DNA of 64,000 nt from Brevibacillus brevis (lineage in GTDB: Bacteria > Bacillota > Bacilli > Brevibacillales > Brevibacillaceae), in the NCBI RefSeq assembly GCF_900637055.1, contig NZ_LR134338.1:1241001-1305000 (forward strand). The letters run 5' to 3'. Under the pieces are notes generated by a model. It was not told where the DNA came from. It ran no database searches and saw only the letters and a list, made by a program, of their open reading frames with translations. Below, piece after piece: positions 7,306 to 13,248 of this stretch. The first letter of the stretch is position 1. The number at the start of each line of letters is the position of its first letter. The translations under genes and the position numbers were made by a program.

Positions 7306-8532
7306 ATGCCAAACAAAAGAAAATATTTCGGGGAACTATTGCGCGAGCTACGGCACACAAAGAAGTGGAGCCAGGAAGATTTAGCAGAAGTATTGGACGT
7401 TTCGCGGCAAACTATTGCAAATACCGAGAGAGGACAGAACGTCCCAAAGGTTAGGTTCGTAGAGCATGTGTTTCGACTATTTGAATCGGTAGAGATCGTC
7501 AAGGCATATGCCGCTATTCAAGATGACAAACGAGAGCTAATAGCTCTTGCAAATTTCGTAGCAGAGGTAGATTATTCAGTCGCCAAGCAGATCATGAAGA
7601 AGGTAATTCGCGGATCGTTGAAGACGAATGATTTTGAAACTATGTTTCCCGCCATGTTTCAAATTGTGATGTGGGACATGAAGATTAAGAAAAAGGTTAA
7701 CCCGAAGAAAAGCAGCTGGTTAATCAGAATAGCTGAGAATCTTGGTCCAGATCCCGACCTTTTTATCGAGCTGACAGACGAGCTTTATGCAATATCTGGC
7801 TCATCCAAAAATTACGAAGCATTCATTACTATAACCGAGGCAATTAAAGACAAAGTTTATCTGGACAACAGAAAACTATCTTATATGCTGGGACACCAAG
7901 CAAATGCTTATTACTATACAGGCGATGAACACAAGGCTTACAAGAAGATGTCTAAAGCCATCGAAGTAATGAATGGAGAGGTTTATAAACATACTCACTT
8001 TATCTACCACAAGCACGCAATGATTTGTTTGCAAAAATTCAATTACGATGAAGCATTAGAATGTGAGCTAAAATGTTTGGAGATTCTGGAACCAACCAGT
8101 GATTTTCTCAAATTTATCAATGCAGGTCTTGCACGCCTCTACTATATGACAGGAAGATATGAAGATGCACAAATCTATTGGGAATCTGCTTTCAAACGAC
8201 TTGGGAAGAATGACCCCGAGCGGACACATTCCCTTAACGATATCATCATGATGGAGATTAGATTAGGGAACCTTGAAAGTGCTAGAGTCAAAATCAAGGA
8301 ATGCGACGAAATTCTCAAGTTAGCAAGAAAGAGTGACTGGCGACATTACGATGATGAAGATATGTTATTACGTCGTAACAAAGTGATGCTAAAGGCTGTT
8401 GAGACTGGGGAGTATGTAACAAGAGAAGTCGATAATATTCTGCAGGAGCTTGAGAAAAGTCATTTGAAAGATGAATTGTTGCTTACTAAGAATTTTGTCC
8501 TAGAAAGAGCATTATTGTCAGTTAGAATATAG
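7306..8532 (+). CDS. RRNPP-type HTH-TPR peptide receptor and transcription regulator
   Basis: 408-residue protein with an XRE HTH at residues 1-60 (LRELRHTKKWSQEDLAEVLD, VSRQTIANTERG) and an all-helical TPR region from about 70 to the end. Visible TPR-like signatures include LGHQANAYYYTGDEHKAYKKM, KHAMICLQKFNYDEALECEL and AGLARLYYMTGRYEDAQIYW. The length and domain order match AimR, NprR, PlcR and Rgg-type receptors, which bind short secreted peptides re-imported by oligopeptide permease. The peptide gene starts 25 bp downstream on the same strand. It sits immediately before the lysogeny switch. It probably regulates the small downstream transcript or cI in response to peptide; this is inference. 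Confidence 0.88.
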   Translation: MPNKRKYFGELLRELRHTKKWSQEDLAEVLDVSRQTIANTERGQNVPKVRFVEHVFRLFESVEIVKAYAAIQDDKRELIALANFVAEVDYSVAKQIMKKVIRGSLKTNDFETMFPAMFQIVMWDMKIKKKVNPKKSSWLIRIAENLGPDPDLFIELTDELYAISGSSKNYEAFITITEAIKDKVYLDNRKLSYMLGHQANAYYYTGDEHKAYKKMSKAIEVMNGEVYKHTHFIYHKHAMICLQKFNYDEALECELKCLEILEPTSDFLKFINAGLARLYYMTGRYEDAQIYWESAFKRLGKNDPERTHSLNDIIMMEIRLGNLESARVKIKECDEILKLARKSDWRHYDDEDMLLRRNKVMLKAVETGEYVTREVDNILQELEKSHLKDELLLTKNFVLERALLSVRI

Positions 8533-8557
8533 GTATCACGTTGTAGGAGGTTTGTTC

Positions 8558-8749
8558 ATGAAGAAAAAGCTTATCTTCATCCCGAGTCTTGCGTTGTTAA
8601 TCGGATTATTCACTGCGAACGAGGTATCTCTGGCCGGACCACCAGATGGCTGGGGGATAGCTCCAGAAACAAAAGTGATCCAAACTGGAGATTCCGAGCC
8701 AACGACTTGGGGAGTTTCTCCGCTTGGAGGCCCCCCTGACGGTTGGTAA
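8558..8749 (+). CDS. Secreted signal-peptide precursor paired with the receptor
   Basis: 63-residue precursor. It has a basic n-region (MKKK), a hydrophobic core (LIFIPSLALLIGLF) and a likely signal peptidase cut after VSLA. The mature part begins GPPDGWGIAPE and the protein ends GGPPDGW, so the hexapeptide GPPDGW occurs at both ends; a third related unit, EPTTWGVSP, lies between. ATG 8558 is chosen because GGAGG lies 7 nt upstream. Size, export signal, C-terminal peptide and position directly behind the TPR receptor are the hallmarks of Phr, NprX, PapR and AimP precursors. The active peptide is probably GPPDGW or a longer C-terminal form. Confidence 0.85.
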   Translation: MKKKLIFIPSLALLIGLFTANEVSLAGPPDGWGIAPETKVIQTGDSEPTTWGVSPLGGPPDGW

Positions 8750-8763
8750 TTCTAAACCATTAA

Positions 8764-8811
8764 TGTAAAGTGGCTTACAAATTTTGGAGAAAAAAGTTGT
8801 TGCACTTTACA
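8764..8811. promoter_or_regulatory. 9-bp inverted repeat behind the peptide gene, candidate operator
   Basis: TGTAAAGTG (8764-8772) and its exact complement CACTTTACA (8803-8811) separated by 30 bp. The right arm overlaps TTTACA, a -35-like hexamer, with TATAAA 19 bp further on. The arms share GTAAA with the near-palindrome at 7060-7070 in front of the receptor gene. This would suit binding by a dimeric receptor. Confidence 0.5.
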
Positions 8812-8838
8812 GAAAAAAGAATTTGATTGGTATAAAAT

Positions 8839-8872
8839 AACGGTAGGCATATAAGCCTGTCGTTCTTTTTTT
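8839..8872 (+). terminator. Terminator of the receptor-peptide operon
   Basis: Stem AACGGTAGGC / GCCTGTCGTT (two G-U pairs) with a 6-nt loop, followed by CTTTTTTT. Confidence 0.85.
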
Positions 8873-8891
8873 GTTATAGGGCTGGAAACAG

Positions 8892-8920
8892 TTGCAAAAT
8901 GTACAAGATACTCATACAAT
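8892..8920 (+). promoter_or_regulatory. Promoter for the 51-codon ORF
   Basis: TTGCAA (8892-8897) and TACAAT (8915-8920) with a 17-bp spacer, placed just after the terminator of the receptor-peptide operon. Transcription would start near 8927. Confidence 0.65.
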
Positions 8921-8958
8921 AAATAAGAACTTACGTTCGATTCAAGGGGGAGAAGTGC

Positions 8959-9114
8959 GTGATCACTGTTAAGTCAACAAAATGGACTCCAGAACTGGTA
9001 GGAAAGTTACATAATCTTTTGAAAGAGGACCATAGTGAAGCTCTCCAAAATATTGAAGACATCGTTTCGAAAGAAATTCCAAATAAAAGAAAGAACGACC
9101 AGTCTCTCCGTTGA
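8959..9114 (+). CDS. 51-residue ORF between peptide gene and cI, AimX-like by position
   Basis: Small protein starting VITVKSTKWTPELVGKLHNL and ending in a basic stretch (NKRKNDQSLR). It is preceded by AAGGGGGAG and a GTG start; GTG 8955 is an alternative in another frame. It has its own promoter and converges on cI: its stop codon lies inside the hairpin that also ends cI. No known domain is seen. By position it corresponds to the aimX transcript of arbitrium phages, which antagonises lysogeny. It may act as peptide, RNA or antisense to cI; none of this is shown by the sequence alone. Confidence 0.6.
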   Translation: MITVKSTKWTPELVGKLHNLLKEDHSEALQNIEDIVSKEIPNKRKNDQSLR

Positions 9115-9128
9115 GATTGGTCGTTCTT
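9091..9128. terminator. Shared terminator of the 51-codon ORF and cI
   Basis: 16-bp stem with one G-U pair (AAGAACGACCAGTCTC / GAGATTGGTCGTTCTT) and a 6-nt loop. On the minus strand it is followed by TCTTTTATTT. It overlaps the last codons of both converging genes. Confidence 0.85.
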
Positions 9129-9501
9129 ATTTCAGGGCATTCAATATTCCGATTACACGATCCAGGCTTTCGTCATTGTCCTCCATTGCCATCAGGATAC
9201 GAACAGCCTCTTTCTTCTTTTCGCTTACATCTGGGTCATTGAGAATTTTTTCGAAGGCATTTGCTACTTCTACCTGTCCGGCCAACTTCAATAGATTTTC
9301 TAGTGGATAGTCATAAGCAGCTGCAAGCTTTTGAAGAGTTTCGGCAGTTGGGTTTACTGGTTGTTTTGTGCTCCGATTCTTATTTAGCTCTAAATCACGG
9401 ATGTATGTAAAGTTTAATCCAGTCATCTCAGCAACTTCTCTCAAAGAGAGTCTTTTCTCTTTTCTCAAGGCTTCAAGGGTTCTACCAAGTTCGTTTTGCA
9501 T
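9127..9501 (-). CDS. cI-like XRE lysogeny repressor
   Basis: 124-residue repressor with an N-terminal XRE domain (LGRTLEALRKEKRLSLREVAEMTGLNFTYIRDLE) and a helical C-terminus (EVANAFEKILNDPDVSEKK...) without a LexA-type peptidase domain, so induction would not be by self-cleavage. ATG 9501 is preferred because GAGGTG lies 9 nt upstream. Operators at 9522-9562 overlap the presumed promoter, so it is probably autoregulated. It is divergent from the cro-like gene and convergent with the 51-codon ORF. Confidence 0.85.
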   Translation of the reverse strand: MQNELGRTLEALRKEKRLSLREVAEMTGLNFTYIRDLELNKNRSTKQPVNPTAETLQKLAAAYDYPLENLLKLAGQVEVANAFEKILNDPDVSEKKKEAVRILMAMEDNDESLDRVIGILNALK

Positions 9502-9521
9502 TGGATATTTACACCTCATCT

Positions 9522-9562
9522 TTGTAGTGTAGACACTACAAATTGTAGTATATACACGACAA
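9522..9562. promoter_or_regulatory. Tandem operators of the lysogeny switch
   Basis: TTGTAGTGT-AG-ACACTACAA (9522-9541) is a palindrome with perfect 9-bp arms. TTGTAGTATATACACGACAA (9543-9562) is an imperfect copy. A third weaker copy (TTGTGTTGTTCACCATACAA, 9619-9638) overlaps the rightward promoter, and the half-site ACACCACAA lies at 9651-9659. Confidence 0.75.
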
Positions 9563-9610
9563 AATAGGAAGAGATCATTTGTTCTTTTACGGAGAAATAT
9601 AAAAAAACTA

Positions 9611-9639
9611 TTGACGTTTTGTGTTGTTCACCATACAAT
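9611..9639 (+). promoter_or_regulatory. Rightward early promoter (PR-like) for the cro-like gene
   Basis: TTGACG (9611-9616) and TACAAT (9634-9639) with a 17-bp spacer, overlapped by the third operator copy at 9619-9638. Repressor bound there would occlude RNA polymerase. Confidence 0.8.
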
Positions 9640-9721
9640 CTGACGTATAAACACCACAACATGTCGAGTTCAATCTACATAATGTTGCATCTAAGCAACG
9701 CCCCAGGGGGTGAATGTCTCA

Positions 9722-9973
9722 ATGAAAAATACCATTAAGTCTCTACGTAGTCTTCCAGAATATAATCTTTCCCAAGCGAAACTGGCAGAGGAGCTTGGCA
9801 CATCAAGAGATCGGATCAGTGCGATAGAGAATGGCGCGGTTCCCAGTGGAAAACTGATGTTAAGAATCTGCACCTACTTCAATCGCGATATACGAGAAAT
9901 TTTTTTTGATGATGGTGTTGTATGCACCACACAAAAACGTAAAAAAAAACAACAAAAAAGGCGAGTTAAGTAG
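9722..9973 (+). CDS. Cro-like XRE regulator
   Basis: 83-residue HTH protein (LPEYNLSQAKLAEELGTSRDRISAIENGAVPSG, then LMLRICTYFNRDIREIFF) with a very basic C-terminus rich in Lys, Gln and Arg. ATG 9722 is used because AGGGGG stands 11 nt upstream; GTG 9710 lies within that site. It is first in the rightward early operon. Near its end the coding sequence contains nine and then six A residues (9941-9949, 9954-9959), and the next gene overlaps it in another frame without a good start, so a frameshifted fusion is possible. Confidence 0.8.
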   Translation: MKNTIKSLRSLPEYNLSQAKLAEELGTSRDRISAIENGAVPSGKLMLRICTYFNRDIREIFFDDGVVCTTQKRKKKQQKRRVK

Positions 9974-10226
9974 GAAAAATGAGGTTCAGTATGACGAGCG
10001 GGGGAGGATGATCTATCATCCTGAATTCCATCCAAACCAAGGCAAGAGATTCACGGATGAAGAGACAGCCTATCTTTGCAAATTCTACGAAACAGATACT
10101 CTCAAATCTTTGTCACTTGCCCTAGGCCGCTTAGAAAAGTCACTGGAGTACAGGATTGCGTATCTCAAAAAGAAGGCGCTGTTCGATTACTACAGGGACA
10201 GATGGGATCGTCAAATGAATGCTTAA
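9906..10226 (+). CDS. Early phage protein, paralogue of the one at 10841
   Basis: Up to 106 residues. The core runs DERGRMIYHPEFHPNQGKRF, then AYLCKFYETDTLKSLSLALGR and a C-terminal RDRWDRQM. It aligns along its length with the protein at 10841-11131 (shared YHPEFH, EYLCKFYETD, SLALGR and DRWN/D-R), so the two arose by duplication. The DEE-AYLCKFYETD-LALGR part looks like a Myb/SANT-like helical DNA-binding unit. The first ATGs (9906-9914) lie 68 bp inside the cro-like gene and have no ribosome binding site; the true start, or a frameshift fusion with the cro-like gene, is unresolved. Confidence 0.6.
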   Translation: MMMVLYAPHKNVKKNNKKGELSRKNEVQYDERGRMIYHPEFHPNQGKRFTDEETAYLCKFYETDTLKSLSLALGRLEKSLEYRIAYLKKKALFDYYRDRWDRQMNA

Positions 10227-10249
10227 TTTGCTGGGAGGTGAAAAGAGAA

Positions 10250-10573
10250 ATGGCAGATCAAAAAAGCGTCGATTTTTTGGAAGCGTTGGTTGATCAAATC
10301 GCACAGGATGAACGACTAATTGAGAAACTCATTCCTAGACTTTTGGAAAGGCTTGGTGGTAATTCTCAAAAGCCCGATCAGTGGTTAACGGTAAATGATG
10401 CTGCGGAGTATCTGGGAGTATCCATGTACACAATCTACACCATGGTCAGAGAAGGCTCGTTAAAGGCTTCACGTTTGGGCCAACTTAACTCAAGAAAACC
10501 CACTATCAGATTCAAGAAAAGTGCTTTAGATGAATGGTTGGACAATGGAGGGGTACGAGAACAGAATTCGTAA
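10250..10573 (+). CDS. Excisionase-like HTH_17 DNA-binding protein
   Basis: 107 residues. An N-terminal helical part (VDFLEALVDQIAQDERLIEKLIP) is followed by a MerR/excisionase-type HTH: WLTVNDAAEYLGVSMYTIYTMVREGSLKASRLGQ, ending FKKSALDEWLDNGG. The start at 10250 has GGGAGGTG 9 nt upstream. Small proteins of this type act as excisionases or as early regulators in Gram-positive phages. It lies far from int, so a directional role is only a guess. Confidence 0.75.
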   Translation: MADQKSVDFLEALVDQIAQDERLIEKLIPRLLERLGGNSQKPDQWLTVNDAAEYLGVSMYTIYTMVREGSLKASRLGQLNSRKPTIRFKKSALDEWLDNGGVREQNS

Positions 10574-10613
10574 TCCTCGGAATTTTGAATGGAATATGGG
10601 GGAGTGAAAGGCT

Positions 10614-10844
10614 GTGAAGTACGACTTTGATTCTGCGATTACGCGAATAGCAAAGCTGTGGAGCATCTACCGTTCCTTGCGACATCAGCCAGCTGACGGC
10701 ACATGGGACTGGTGGATCGTGAATGAAGTAAACGAGCTGGAAAAGGAAATGGCCACTGCTCGTAACAGTGACCAATTCAACACTCAAACAAATTTGAATA
10801 GTCCTATCCTACCACAGTTTCTTGGAGGTGGACAAGCACTATGA
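10614..10844 (+). CDS. Small early phage protein, unknown
   Basis: 76 residues from a GTG start with GGGGGAG upstream. The sequence has MKYDFDSAITRIAKLWSIYR and several Trp residues (DGTWDWWIV). It overlaps the next gene by ATGA (10841-10844), so the two are translationally coupled. No family is recognised. Confidence 0.6.
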   Translation: MKYDFDSAITRIAKLWSIYRSLRHQPADGTWDWWIVNEVNELEKEMATARNSDQFNTQTNLNSPILPQFLGGGQAL

Positions 10845-11131
10845 CACGAGCTGCTACAGCCGTCGTCATCGAAGACGGAATTGCTTATGATTCATACGGC
10901 CGAATGCAATACCACCCGGAATTTCACTTTAATCATAAAGCACCATTTGAAGAAGATGAGCTGGAATACCTCTGCAAGTTCTATGAAACAGATGCAACAA
11001 GATCACTTTCCTTTGCATTAGGAAGAACGGAACACACGATTAGAACCACGGTTAATCAACTGAGAAAAAACGGAATGTACCAGGTGTATATAGATCGTTG
11101 GAATGCACGCTATGATCTTGAATCTAACTGA
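10841..11131 (+). CDS. Early phage protein, paralogue of the one at 9906
   Basis: 96 residues with the same core as the protein at 9906: DSYGRMQYHPEFHFNHK, EYLCKFYETDATRSLSFALGR, and IDRWNARYD near the end. The shared pattern and the repeated short helices suggest a small nucleic-acid-binding fold. Here the start is clear (GGAGGTGG upstream, ATGA overlap with the previous gene), and it gives about 18 residues ahead of the conserved core. Confidence 0.7.
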   Translation: MTRAATAVVIEDGIAYDSYGRMQYHPEFHFNHKAPFEEDELEYLCKFYETDATRSLSFALGRTEHTIRTTVNQLRKNGMYQVYIDRWNARYDLESN

Positions 11132-11151
11132 AAATACAGGGGGATAAGGAC

Positions 11152-11379
11152 ATGAAATCAACAGGAATTGTAAGAAAGATCGATCATTTAGGACGAGTTG
11201 TTTTGCCAAAGGAGCTTCGCAACACTCTTGATCTTCCGGAAGGTACTCCAATGGAAGTCTTCGTGAACAATAACCAAATCATTCTCCAGAAGTATGTCCC
11301 TGGTTGCGCTTTGTGTGGGAGTGTTGAAAACGTTCATCCTCATAAGAGTGGAAAGTTGGTGTGCAAAGGATGCCTATAA
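11152..11379 (+). CDS. AbrB/SpoVT-type transition-state regulator
   Basis: 75 residues. It has the swapped-hairpin DNA-binding domain of the AbrB family (STGIVRKIDHLGRVVLPKEL, then TPMEVFVNNNQIILQKY), followed by a short C-terminal CALCG-CKGC cysteine pair that may bind zinc. AbrB-like proteins repress post-exponential and sporulation genes in Bacillus. GGGGGAT stands before the ATG. The next gene overlaps its end. Confidence 0.85.
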   Translation: MKSTGIVRKIDHLGRVVLPKELRNTLDLPEGTPMEVFVNNNQIILQKYVPGCALCGSVENVHPHKSGKLVCKGCL

Positions 11380-11891
11380 AACGACAGTTAAAGCTCGCAA
11401 CAAAAATTAAGCGACTTATCCCCAAAGGGAAAAAAGTTTTGTTCGTGTGCGTTGGTACAGATAGATCAACAGGTGATTCTCTTGGTCCGCTGGTTGGTAC
11501 TGCATTGAAAAAACTCAAATTTGACGTGTTGGGAACACTGGACGAGCCTGTGCATGCAATGAATATTGCCGAAACACTTACTCAAATCGAGAAGAACTAT
11601 CCGAACCATTTTGTTATTGCAGTAGATGCAAGCCTTGGGGATTTCAAAAATGTGGGCGATATTGAAGTAGCCTGCGGTGCCCTGAAACCAGGTGAAGGTG
11701 TAGGGAAGGAGCTACCAACTGTCGGTGACGCACACATATACGGAATCGTTAATGTCGGAGGATTCATGGAATATTTTGTCCTTCAAAACACGCGGCTTTC
11801 ATTCGTAATGAAAATGGCCTCTCAAATAGCAGATGCTTGCCATAAGGCAATAAGAGGAAAGGGACGTGGACGTGTGAGGAAAGGAACATAA
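11361..11891 (+). CDS. YyaC-family (DUF1256) sporulation-type protein
   Basis: 176 residues related to YyaC, a GPR-like protein expressed in sporulating Bacillus. Conserved blocks are FVCVGTDRSTGDSLGPLVG at about 29-47, IAVDASLGDFKNVGDIEV, and LKPGEGVGKELPTVGDAHI followed by GIVNVGGFMEYFVLQNTR. The length is normal for the family. The start is uncertain (GTG 11361 or ATG 11370), both inside the end of the AbrB-like gene. A sporulation-linked gene in the early region suggests an interplay of the phage with spore development; the molecular role of YyaC itself is poorly known. Confidence 0.88.
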   Translation: MQRMPIKRQLKLATKIKRLIPKGKKVLFVCVGTDRSTGDSLGPLVGTALKKLKFDVLGTLDEPVHAMNIAETLTQIEKNYPNHFVIAVDASLGDFKNVGDIEVACGALKPGEGVGKELPTVGDAHIYGIVNVGGFMEYFVLQNTRLSFVMKMASQIADACHKAIRGKGRGRVRKGT

Positions 11892-12070
11892 ATTGAGCCA
11901 ACGCGGGCTTCGGCCCTGCGTGCAGCTGATAGGAATTTGTCGGTTGCACGGAGGTTCGAACCTCCAAGTAATACATAGCGGGGCCATCGGGATCAGTCAG
12001 AGGAGCTGTACGGCTGGCAGAGAGGTTGGGCTGCTGGCGGCCTCGCAAAAAAGAGAAAGGAGGAGAAAGA
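11892..12070 (+). ncRNA. Structured non-coding region, possible RNA
   Basis: A 179-bp gap richer in G+C than its surroundings and full of inverted repeats. ACGCGGGC-TTCG-GCCCTGCGT has a UUCG tetraloop (11900-11921). GGAGG-TTCGAA-CCTCC (11950-11965) looks like a tRNA T-arm but has a 6-nt loop and no matching acceptor. Further short GC hairpins follow up to 12040. No good ORF fits. It may be a leader, a processed RNA or a tRNA relic. Confidence 0.35.
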
Positions 12071-12427
12071 ATGTTCAAATTGGACGATTTTGCGAATGGT
12101 GCTCTCACAGAAAAATTCAACATGGAGGCGCAAAGGGTTTTGGAAAACATTGCTGATCCGAATACAGACCCAAAGAAAGCGCGAACCATCACCATGACAA
12201 TCACGCTCAAAGCAGATGATAACCGTGAACTGGCTATGGTTGATATCAACACGAAAGCTTCACTTGCTCCATCAAAAGGCGTACAAACCAAAATCATCAT
12301 GGGACGTGACAGACAGGGGAAGGTTGAGGCTGCCGAATTGAAATCAGGGGCAGTTGGTCAAACGTACATCACGGAAGAAGGCGATGTTGCAGACGACAAG
12401 GGTAACAAAGTTGTGCAATTCAAATAA
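12071..12427 (+). CDS. Phage protein of the 'replication terminator protein' annotation family
   Basis: 118 residues starting FKLDDFANGALTEKFN and followed by ADPNTDPKKARTITMTITLK, a pattern frequent in Gram-positive siphoviruses and myoviruses and often labelled replication terminator protein without biochemical proof. The second half (GRDRQGKVEAAELKSG) is a small beta-rich segment. GGAGG lies 6 nt before the ATG. It is the first gene of the recombination cluster. Confidence 0.7.
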   Translation: MFKLDDFANGALTEKFNMEAQRVLENIADPNTDPKKARTITMTITLKADDNRELAMVDINTKASLAPSKGVQTKIIMGRDRQGKVEAAELKSGAVGQTYITEEGDVADDKGNKVVQFK

Positions 12428-12442
12428 TCGGGAGGGATATTT

Positions 12443-13153
12443 GTGTTAAAAGAAGCCTTGCAATATTTGATTGGTCTTGGTAATACAGAAGTTTTTACTA
12501 CTCGAACAGGTCAAGAGTTCGCTTCTCAACCAATTCACTTGATAAAGAATCCAACACCAGAAGCATTAGTTGTTCGGAATCTGTCAGGACTTGTTGATTA
12601 TTTGATTCACAACTTTGATGACCAGCCTCCAGTCCTTGTCCATGTAGCTAGTCCAACAATGGTCGATGTTTTCAGTTCTTACAACCAGGATTTCAACAGA
12701 AATCATTTGATTCAGGCAAAAGCACTCCTTCCTAGGATAACTTTCGGACAATTTATGGATGCGGAATCTTTCAATATTCTTTTGCAAAGTTGCTTTGTTC
12801 CTAATGATGCTCGGGCCATCGTGCTAAAAGTAATTGGCAACTTAAAGGAAGAGACGGTATCCAATGTCGGGGATGACGGAGTTTCACAACAGGTGACAGC
12901 AAAGACGGGCGTAGCAACGGTCGAAAATATCGTTGTTCCTAATCCAGTTTCTTTGAAGCCGTTCCGGACATTTGTAGAAATCGAGCAGCCCGAAAGCGAA
13001 TTCGTTTTCCGCATGAAGTCTGGGCCATCCGCTGCTCTGTTTGAAGCAGATGGGGGAGCATGGGAACTGACTGCGATTGCCAGAATCAAGGAGTATCTGC
13101 AAGGTGCGCTTGAGGAAGAAATCAACAGTGGGAAAGTTACTATTATCGCTTAG
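12443..13153 (+). CDS. Conserved phage early protein, unknown
   Basis: 236 residues from a GTG start behind GGGAGGG. Features include a Q-F-N-LIQAKALLPRITFGQFM stretch, a central acidic part and a C-terminal VPNPVSLKPFRTFVEIEQPESEF motif followed by IARIKEYLQGALEEE. Proteins of this pattern (DUF2303-like) accompany recombination ATPases in many phages. No enzymatic motif is seen. Confidence 0.65.
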   Translation: MLKEALQYLIGLGNTEVFTTRTGQEFASQPIHLIKNPTPEALVVRNLSGLVDYLIHNFDDQPPVLVHVASPTMVDVFSSYNQDFNRNHLIQAKALLPRITFGQFMDAESFNILLQSCFVPNDARAIVLKVIGNLKEETVSNVGDDGVSQQVTAKTGVATVENIVVPNPVSLKPFRTFVEIEQPESEFVFRMKSGPSAALFEADGGAWELTAIARIKEYLQGALEEEINSGKVTIIA

Positions 13154-13169
13154 TTATCCAAACAGAAAA

Positions 13170-13191
13170 GGACTCCGCTGCAACGGAGTCC
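13170..13191 (+). terminator. Hairpin after the gene at 12443
   Basis: GGACTCCG / CGGAGTCC with a 6-nt loop directly behind the stop. It is followed by TAAGT rather than a T run, so it may stabilise or attenuate the transcript rather than end it. Confidence 0.4.
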
Positions 13192-13248
13192 TAAGTACAA
13201 CTATGGTTGGCTTCATGCTACCACAGATGACGCCAGGAGGGAAGAACA

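Noticed and set aside
8806..8836. Promoter TTTACA-19-TATAAA behind the peptide gene as the main start of the small transcript
   Set aside because: Spacing is long and the start would fall in the terminator hairpin; the promoter at 8892-8920 is better, though this one may be activated by the receptor.
11949..11975. tRNA gene suggested by a T-arm-like hairpin
   Set aside because: The loop has six instead of seven bases, and no 5' acceptor strand, D-arm or anticodon arm pairs with the following bases.
11893..12156. 87-codon frame over the structured gap
   Set aside because: It runs far into the following well-supported gene in another frame and has no sensible protein pattern.
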